Below are positions 59,978 through 64,000 of a stretch of 64,000 bases of DNA, piece after piece. The notes beneath the pieces were generated by a model. It worked only from the letters and a program-made list of their open reading frames with translations. It was not told where the DNA came from and did no database searches. The position numbers were made by a program, and so were the translations under genes. Source of the DNA: Ruegeria lacuscaerulensis (lineage in GTDB: Bacteria > Pseudomonadota > Alphaproteobacteria > Rhodobacterales > Rhodobacteraceae); contig NZ_WQDY01000008.1 of assembly GCF_013033355.1 (NCBI RefSeq), positions 62,001 through 126,000 on the forward strand, written 5' to 3'. Each line of letters starts with the position of its first letter. Positions within the stretch are counted from its first letter, which is position 1.

Positions 59978-61588
59978 TTACTCCTTTCCGGTTGCACGGC
60001 GCATCGCCTGCCGAAACGCGTTTTCTTCGAAAGTGTCCCGCCGGGCGGCCACATGCTGGTCGGGGCGGATCAAATAGATGGCGCTGTCCGCATCCCCCAG
60101 ATAGCGACGCTTTAACTCCAGCGTCAGGTCATCCTTCACGGACAATGCCAAGCGCGTGGCTTGGATGCCGCCTTCTTCAAGGCGCTCAGGCGCTTCGGCG
60201 TCTATCGTCAGCAGCGTAAATTTTCCGGCCAGTTTCGGCAGCAGGAATTCGTCGCCCAAAGGCGCGTCCGGACAGGCCGAACCCGGGCATGTGATATCCG
60301 GGCCATTCAATGCGTCCGCCGAACTGAGCGATGATCCCTTGTACGTGCAGGGCGCGCTAAGACGTCCGGAATTTACCAGAGGGCGTGCGAATTCGTATTT
60401 CTCGCTCAGGTCCAGTACCGCGTCGCGCAGTAAACGGGACATTTCGGATTTGGGCGTGATAAAATCGGTCGAGCGGGTCGACATGGTGATGTTCTCATCT
60501 GCTGCCTGAACGCGCTCGCGGCTATAACTATCAAGCAGCAGTTCAGGTGCTTTCCCGTCGATCACCAGTTTCAGCTTCCAGCACAGGTTGTCGGTGTCCT
60601 GAATGCCCGAATTTGCCCCGCGCGCGCCGAACGGGCTGACCTGATGGGCGCTGTCCCCGGCAAAGAGGACACGTCCATGGCGGAACTTCTCCATCCGGCG
60701 GCACTGGAATGTGTAGATCGAGACCCATTCGAGTTCGAACTCCACATCCTCGCCCAGCATCGCCTTAAGGCGAGGGATGACGTTTTCGGGGCGTTTCTCG
60801 CGCTCTTTGTCGATGTCCCATCCCAGTTGCAGGTCAATGCGCCATACATTGTCAGGCTGTTTGTGCAGCAGCGCGGATTGACCCCTGTTGAAGGGCGGGT
60901 CGAACCAGAACCAGCGCTCGGACGGGAAATCGGCCTCCATCACCACATCGGCGATCAGGAAGTTGTCTTCGAATATCCGCCCGTCGAAATCCAGCCCCAG
61001 CATCCGGCGGGTCGGAGAATGCGCGCCATCGCTCGCGATCAGCCAGTCGGCTTCGACGTTATAGGGGCCTTCTGGCGTCTCGACCTCAAGCTTGACGTGG
61101 TCGTCATGGGTGCCGATCGCCTCGACCTTGTTGCGGCCGCGAATTTCGATCGGTGCACCTTCGGCCTGCAAAGCGCGGACACGGTCGACCAGAATTTCCT
61201 CAAGATGATATTGTTGCAGGTTCACGAAGGCGGGGTTGGAAAAGCCTTTTTCGGGCAGCAAGTCGAACTCGTAGACTTTGCGGTCGTCGAAAAAGACCTT
61301 GCCCGCCTCCCATTGCACCCCGGTTTCGGCCATCGGATTGCCGCACCCCAACCGGTCGGCGATATCCAATGTGCGTTGCGAAAAACAGATCGCCCGGCTG
61401 CCAAAGCTGACCTTGTCGTTGTCGTCCAGAACGACGACCCCAACACCTTGCTGGGCCAGGTCGATGGCTGCGGTCAGGCCGACCGGACCGGCGCCAACAA
61501 CGATCACTTTGTGGCGTACAGGTGTCGCAGTGTCCTGATCCGGGCTGCGCTCATAAGCATAAAGCGGTGTTTCGAAGATCTTGTTCAT
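59978..61588 (-). CDS. FAD-dependent aromatic hydroxylase (MhpA-like)
   Basis: The 536-residue flavoprotein has the FAD motif KVIVVGAGPVGLTAAIDLAQ, the DG motif WLIASDGAHSPTRRMLGLDF and the GD motif VLFAGDSAHQVSPFGARGAN. The C-terminal thioredoxin-like domain is typical of MhpA/PheA-type monooxygenases. In a homogentisate operon it could hydroxylate a phenylacetate or benzoate to feed the ring-cleavage step, perhaps forming homogentisate (inference). ATG 61588 matches the family start. Confidence 0.87.
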   Translation of the reverse strand: MNKIFETPLYAYERSPDQDTATPVRHKVIVVGAGPVGLTAAIDLAQQGVGVVVLDDNDKVSFGSRAICFSQRTLDIADRLGCGNPMAETGVQWEAGKVFFDDRKVYEFDLLPEKGFSNPAFVNLQQYHLEEILVDRVRALQAEGAPIEIRGRNKVEAIGTHDDHVKLEVETPEGPYNVEADWLIASDGAHSPTRRMLGLDFDGRIFEDNFLIADVVMEADFPSERWFWFDPPFNRGQSALLHKQPDNVWRIDLQLGWDIDKEREKRPENVIPRLKAMLGEDVEFELEWVSIYTFQCRRMEKFRHGRVLFAGDSAHQVSPFGARGANSGIQDTDNLCWKLKLVIDGKAPELLLDSYSRERVQAADENITMSTRSTDFITPKSEMSRLLRDAVLDLSEKYEFARPLVNSGRLSAPCTYKGSSLSSADALNGPDITCPGSACPDAPLGDEFLLPKLAGKFTLLTIDAEAPERLEEGGIQATRLALSVKDDLTLELKRRYLGDADSAIYLIRPDQHVAARRDTFEENAFRQAMRRATGKE

Positions 61589-61714
61589 GGTTTCTCTCCC
61601 CGATGCGTTGACGCAACTGCTTGCCTCTGGCGAGGCCAAGCCAGAGCCCTATGGGAATGGTTCCATCGAATACGCCGACGAAAAACGATCTGGATCAAAT
61701 GCGACGGTTTGTCC

Positions 61715-62665
61715 TTAACCTTGCAGGGCCTCCCACATGTCCAGATCGCGTTGGGCGGTCCAGATGCGTGGCGTGTCAATACCGCGCGCCTCGTCATAGG
61801 CGCGGGCTACGTTGAAGGGCAGGCAGTGTTCATAGATCGCGTAATCCGCGAATTTCGGGTCACATTCAGCGCGCACGGCGTCCCATGCTTCTTTCAAAGA
61901 ACCACCACGTGCCGCGATCTTTGCTGCAGGGCGATATGTGCTGTCGACGAAATCACGGGTGCTTTCAATAGCTGCATTCACCATCTCTTTCCCGATCAGG
62001 GCGTCTCCGCGTCCCGGAGCGATGGCGTCGACGTCGAACAGGCTGATTGCATCCAAGGTATCACCCCAGTCGCCGAAATGCCCATCGCCGCAATAGCAAG
62101 CCGAGTGGTATTCGACGATGTCGCCGGTGAACATGACGTTCTGATCGGGTACATGAATGACGATATCACCCGCCGTATGAGCGCGGCCCAGATGCATTAG
62201 GTCAACCCGGCGATTGCCCAGATAGACCGTCATTGTGTCGCTGAAGGTGGTGGTGGGCCATGTGAGGCCGGGAATGCTCTCGTGCCCTTCAAACAGGCGA
62301 GGGAAGCGTTGGAATTCGCTATCCCAATCCTCCTGCCCGCGTTCCACGACCATCGCACGGGCCATGTCCGACATCAGGATCTGCTGTGCTCCATACGCGC
62401 TGGCGCCCAGCACACGCACGGCGTGATAGTGGGTTAGCGCCACGTGGGTGATTGGCTTGTCAGTGACCGAGCGGACGCAGTCGATGACTTTTTGTGCCAA
62501 ACGTGGTGTCGCTTGGGCCTCGACAATCATGACGCTGTCATCGCCAATAATCACGCCGGAATTCGGGTCGCCTTCGGCGGTGAACGCATAGAGCCCGTCA
62601 CCGATTTCGGTAAATGAGGTCTTCTTCTCGGACATGTCCCCCTGGGACGCGAATGCTTTGGCCAT
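61715..62665 (-). CDS. MBL-fold metallo-hydrolase with degenerate metal motif
   Basis: The 316-residue protein has an MBL fold in which the canonical HxHxDH reads ALTHYHAVRV (His79, His81, then Val83 and Arg84 in place of Asp and His). Later ligands are present in LMHLGRAHTAGD and FTGDIVE. It belongs to the homogentisate operon, 10 bases before fahA in the reverse direction of reading. It could still bind one metal. The role is unknown. Confidence 0.8.
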   Translation of the reverse strand: MAKAFASQGDMSEKKTSFTEIGDGLYAFTAEGDPNSGVIIGDDSVMIVEAQATPRLAQKVIDCVRSVTDKPITHVALTHYHAVRVLGASAYGAQQILMSDMARAMVVERGQEDWDSEFQRFPRLFEGHESIPGLTWPTTTFSDTMTVYLGNRRVDLMHLGRAHTAGDIVIHVPDQNVMFTGDIVEYHSACYCGDGHFGDWGDTLDAISLFDVDAIAPGRGDALIGKEMVNAAIESTRDFVDSTYRPAAKIAARGGSLKEAWDAVRAECDPKFADYAIYEHCLPFNVARAYDEARGIDTPRIWTAQRDLDMWEALQG

Positions 62666-62675
62666 GTTGGGTTCC

Positions 62676-63932
62676 TTATCGTGCGAATGGGTTTTCTAGT
62701 GCGGGCAATACTGTTCCCACGCAATAGCCAAAGCCGATCGAATAACCGTCGCCTTTTGCCGCGCCGGTCAGGGTCATGGTGTCGCCGTCTTCGATAAAGC
62801 GGCGGGTCTCGCCCGTGTCCAGCGTCAGCGGTTCCTTCCCGCCCCAGCTGATTTCCAATAGCGAGCCGCGTTCAGGTTTTGTTGGCCCCGAGATGGTGCC
62901 TGAGCCTAGCAGGTCGCCCGTGTTCATTGGGCAGCCCGATGTCGTGTGGTGCGCCAGTTGCTGCGCGGCAGAGTAATACATCTCACGGTAGTTGGTGCGG
63001 GCGATGGTGCTTGCTGGTTTTCCGGACGGAGCCATCGTGATGGAAAGGTCGACGTCGTACAACATTGGGCCGCAATCCTTGAGGTGATCCAACAGCTCAT
63101 GCTCGCGCGCGGGTGTGTCACAGCGGAAGGGCTCAAGCGCTGCCTTGGTCACGATCCACGGGCTGATTGACGTGGCTGTAGCTTTGGCCTGAAACGGTCC
63201 GAGCGGCTGGTATTCCCACGCCTGGATATCGCGCGCGGACCAATCGTTTAGCAGAACATAACCAAAGATGTTGTCGTCCGCCTCTTGGACCGAGATCGGA
63301 CCGTCCGATGGTGTGCCTACGATGGCGCCCATCTCAAGCTCAATGTCAAAACGGCGGCTGGGCAGAAAGGCGGGACGGTCATGATCGGGCGATTTCAGCT
63401 GGCCCCAGGGACGGCGAATATCTGTCCCCGACACAACGACAGAAGAGGCGCGGCCATTATAGCCGATCGGAATGTGCAGCCAATTGGGGGGCAGGGCATT
63501 CTCTGACCCGCGGAACATGGTGCCGACATTTTGCGCGTGGTGACGACCTGCATAGAAGTCTGTGTACTCACTGACCGCGAAGGGCATATGCAATACGGCG
63601 TCGCTCTGCGCCACAAGCAGAGGCTCAACCCTGTCTTGCTCTTCTGATCCCTCGGCCAAAAGGCTGGTAAGGCGCGCGCGAAGGGCGGCCCAGACGGCGG
63701 GGCCTTGCTCCATCAACGGGTTCCAGAAGGGCAGGTCGAACAGGGGTTCGTCAATCAGGTTAATCAGACCTTCGGCCTCGGCGCTGGTGATGTCGAAAAT
63801 CAAGTCCCCGATTGCAACGCCACAGCGCGGCTCGGCACCTTCTGTCGCGAAAATACCATAAGGTAAGTTGTTCAGCGGAAAGGGATGGGTCGCGTTATTG
63901 GCCGAGGCGATCCAGGATTTCAAAAGGGTCAT
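62676..63932 (-). CDS. fahA: Fumarylacetoacetase
   Basis: The 418-residue enzyme has the FAH N-terminal beta-barrel and the catalytic domain with EYTDFYAGRHHAQNVGTMFR, DIELEMGAIVGTPSDG and LNDWSARDIQAWEYQPLGPF. It splits fumarylacetoacetate to fumarate and acetoacetate, the last step of tyrosine breakdown. Its ATG overlaps the stop of the preceding frame (ATGA), which shows translational coupling. Confidence 0.93.
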   Translation of the reverse strand: MTLLKSWIASANNATHPFPLNNLPYGIFATEGAEPRCGVAIGDLIFDITSAEAEGLINLIDEPLFDLPFWNPLMEQGPAVWAALRARLTSLLAEGSEEQDRVEPLLVAQSDAVLHMPFAVSEYTDFYAGRHHAQNVGTMFRGSENALPPNWLHIPIGYNGRASSVVVSGTDIRRPWGQLKSPDHDRPAFLPSRRFDIELEMGAIVGTPSDGPISVQEADDNIFGYVLLNDWSARDIQAWEYQPLGPFQAKATATSISPWIVTKAALEPFRCDTPAREHELLDHLKDCGPMLYDVDLSITMAPSGKPASTIARTNYREMYYSAAQQLAHHTTSGCPMNTGDLLGSGTISGPTKPERGSLLEISWGGKEPLTLDTGETRRFIEDGDTMTLTGAAKGDGYSIGFGYCVGTVLPALENPFAR

Positions 63933-64000
63933 TGGCGTTCCTTGTCGTCTTTTTCGGCGCGACTCGATAAGGGGCGCGCCGTTTGTGCCTGTTTCTGTTG
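63929..64000 (-). CDS. C-terminal end of an upstream gene, partial at the right edge
   Basis: A minus-strand frame open from base 64000 ends at TGA 63929-63931, which overlaps the fahA ATG as ATGA. The 23 visible residues (ending SSRAEKDDKERQ) are charged and look like a disordered tail, so no family can be named. In roseobacters a homogentisate dioxygenase or a MarR regulator would be expected here. The start lies outside the window. Confidence 0.45.
   Translation of the reverse strand, partial: QQKQAQTARPLSSRAEKDDKERQ

Noticed and set aside
60644..62200. Long plus-strand frame of 518 codons
   Set aside because: It is antisense to the FAD hydroxylase and the metallo-hydrolase, both with strong motifs.

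Overview
The window looks like chromosomal DNA of a Roseobacter-group alphaproteobacterium (Rhodobacterales). The evidence is a complete lithotrophic sulfur-oxidation (sox) cluster in the order known from Paracoccus, Pseudaminobacter and roseobacters, together with a malyl-CoA lyase, a taurine-pyruvate aminotransferase, a FYDLN-type acidic protein, and rpmI-rplT. No species can be named from sequence alone. LAYOUT. Bases 1-11,000 are accessory and scarred: copper genes copC/copD (copD runs off the left edge), a small His/Cys-rich exported protein, an AT-rich stretch with many palindromes, a serine resolvase with a candidate res subsite, a divergent SDR/AraC pair, a truncated tyrosine integrase, an alpha/beta-hydrolase remnant, a trpL-like attenuator in front of a truncated tryptophanyl-tRNA synthetase, a truncated and stop-interrupted rsgA, and a divergent metal-efflux/MerR pair. 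Bases 11,150-16,450 hold a sulfane-sulfur module: a Crp/Fnr-family regulator, two half-length YeeE/YedE transporters, an ETHE1/Blh-like persulfide dioxygenase, a DUF442 phosphatase-like protein and a SulP anion transporter. Bases 16,630-34,590 are the sox region: YeeE, soxR and soxS leftward, then soxVWXYZA and soxBCDEF rightward, followed by a DUF302 protein, a 5-aminolevulinate synthase and another YeeE. Facing these are soxH, a second metallo-hydrolase and a diheme cytochrome c. Bases 34,900-64,000 are mostly ordinary core and catabolic genes: an adenylate cyclase/TPR protein, tRNA-Ala(GGC), accA, mltB-type transglycosylase, mcl1, a D-glutamate catabolic operon (dgcN-dgcA-D-amino-acid aminotransferase), pyk, an alanine symporter, rpmI-rplT, tpa, an acyl-CoA ligase, and a homogentisate/tyrosine degradation operon (fahA, metallo-hydrolase, FAD hydroxylase, DUF2783, maiA). 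HOW IT WORKS TOGETHER. By homology, thiosulfate, sulfide or sulfane sulfur entering the cell or periplasm would be handled by YeeE-type uptake proteins, the periplasmic SoxYZ/AX/B/CD multienzyme system and SoxF/SoxE flavocytochrome, with cytoplasmic persulfide oxidised to sulfite by the ETHE1-like enzyme and sulfite/sulfate moved by SulP. SoxR, an ArsR-type repressor with the two cysteines expected of persulfide sensors, probably controls the sox genes through palindromes visible at the soxR-soxS, soxS-soxV, soxW-soxX and soxA-soxB gaps. The inclusion of a hemA-type ALA synthase directly downstream of soxF suggests a heme supply tied to the several c-type cytochromes in the same cluster. The most distinctive regulatory structure is the attenuator at 7243-7349, with a 15-residue leader peptide carrying tandem Trp codons and exactly alternating antiterminator and terminator stems, which now controls only a truncated trpS.
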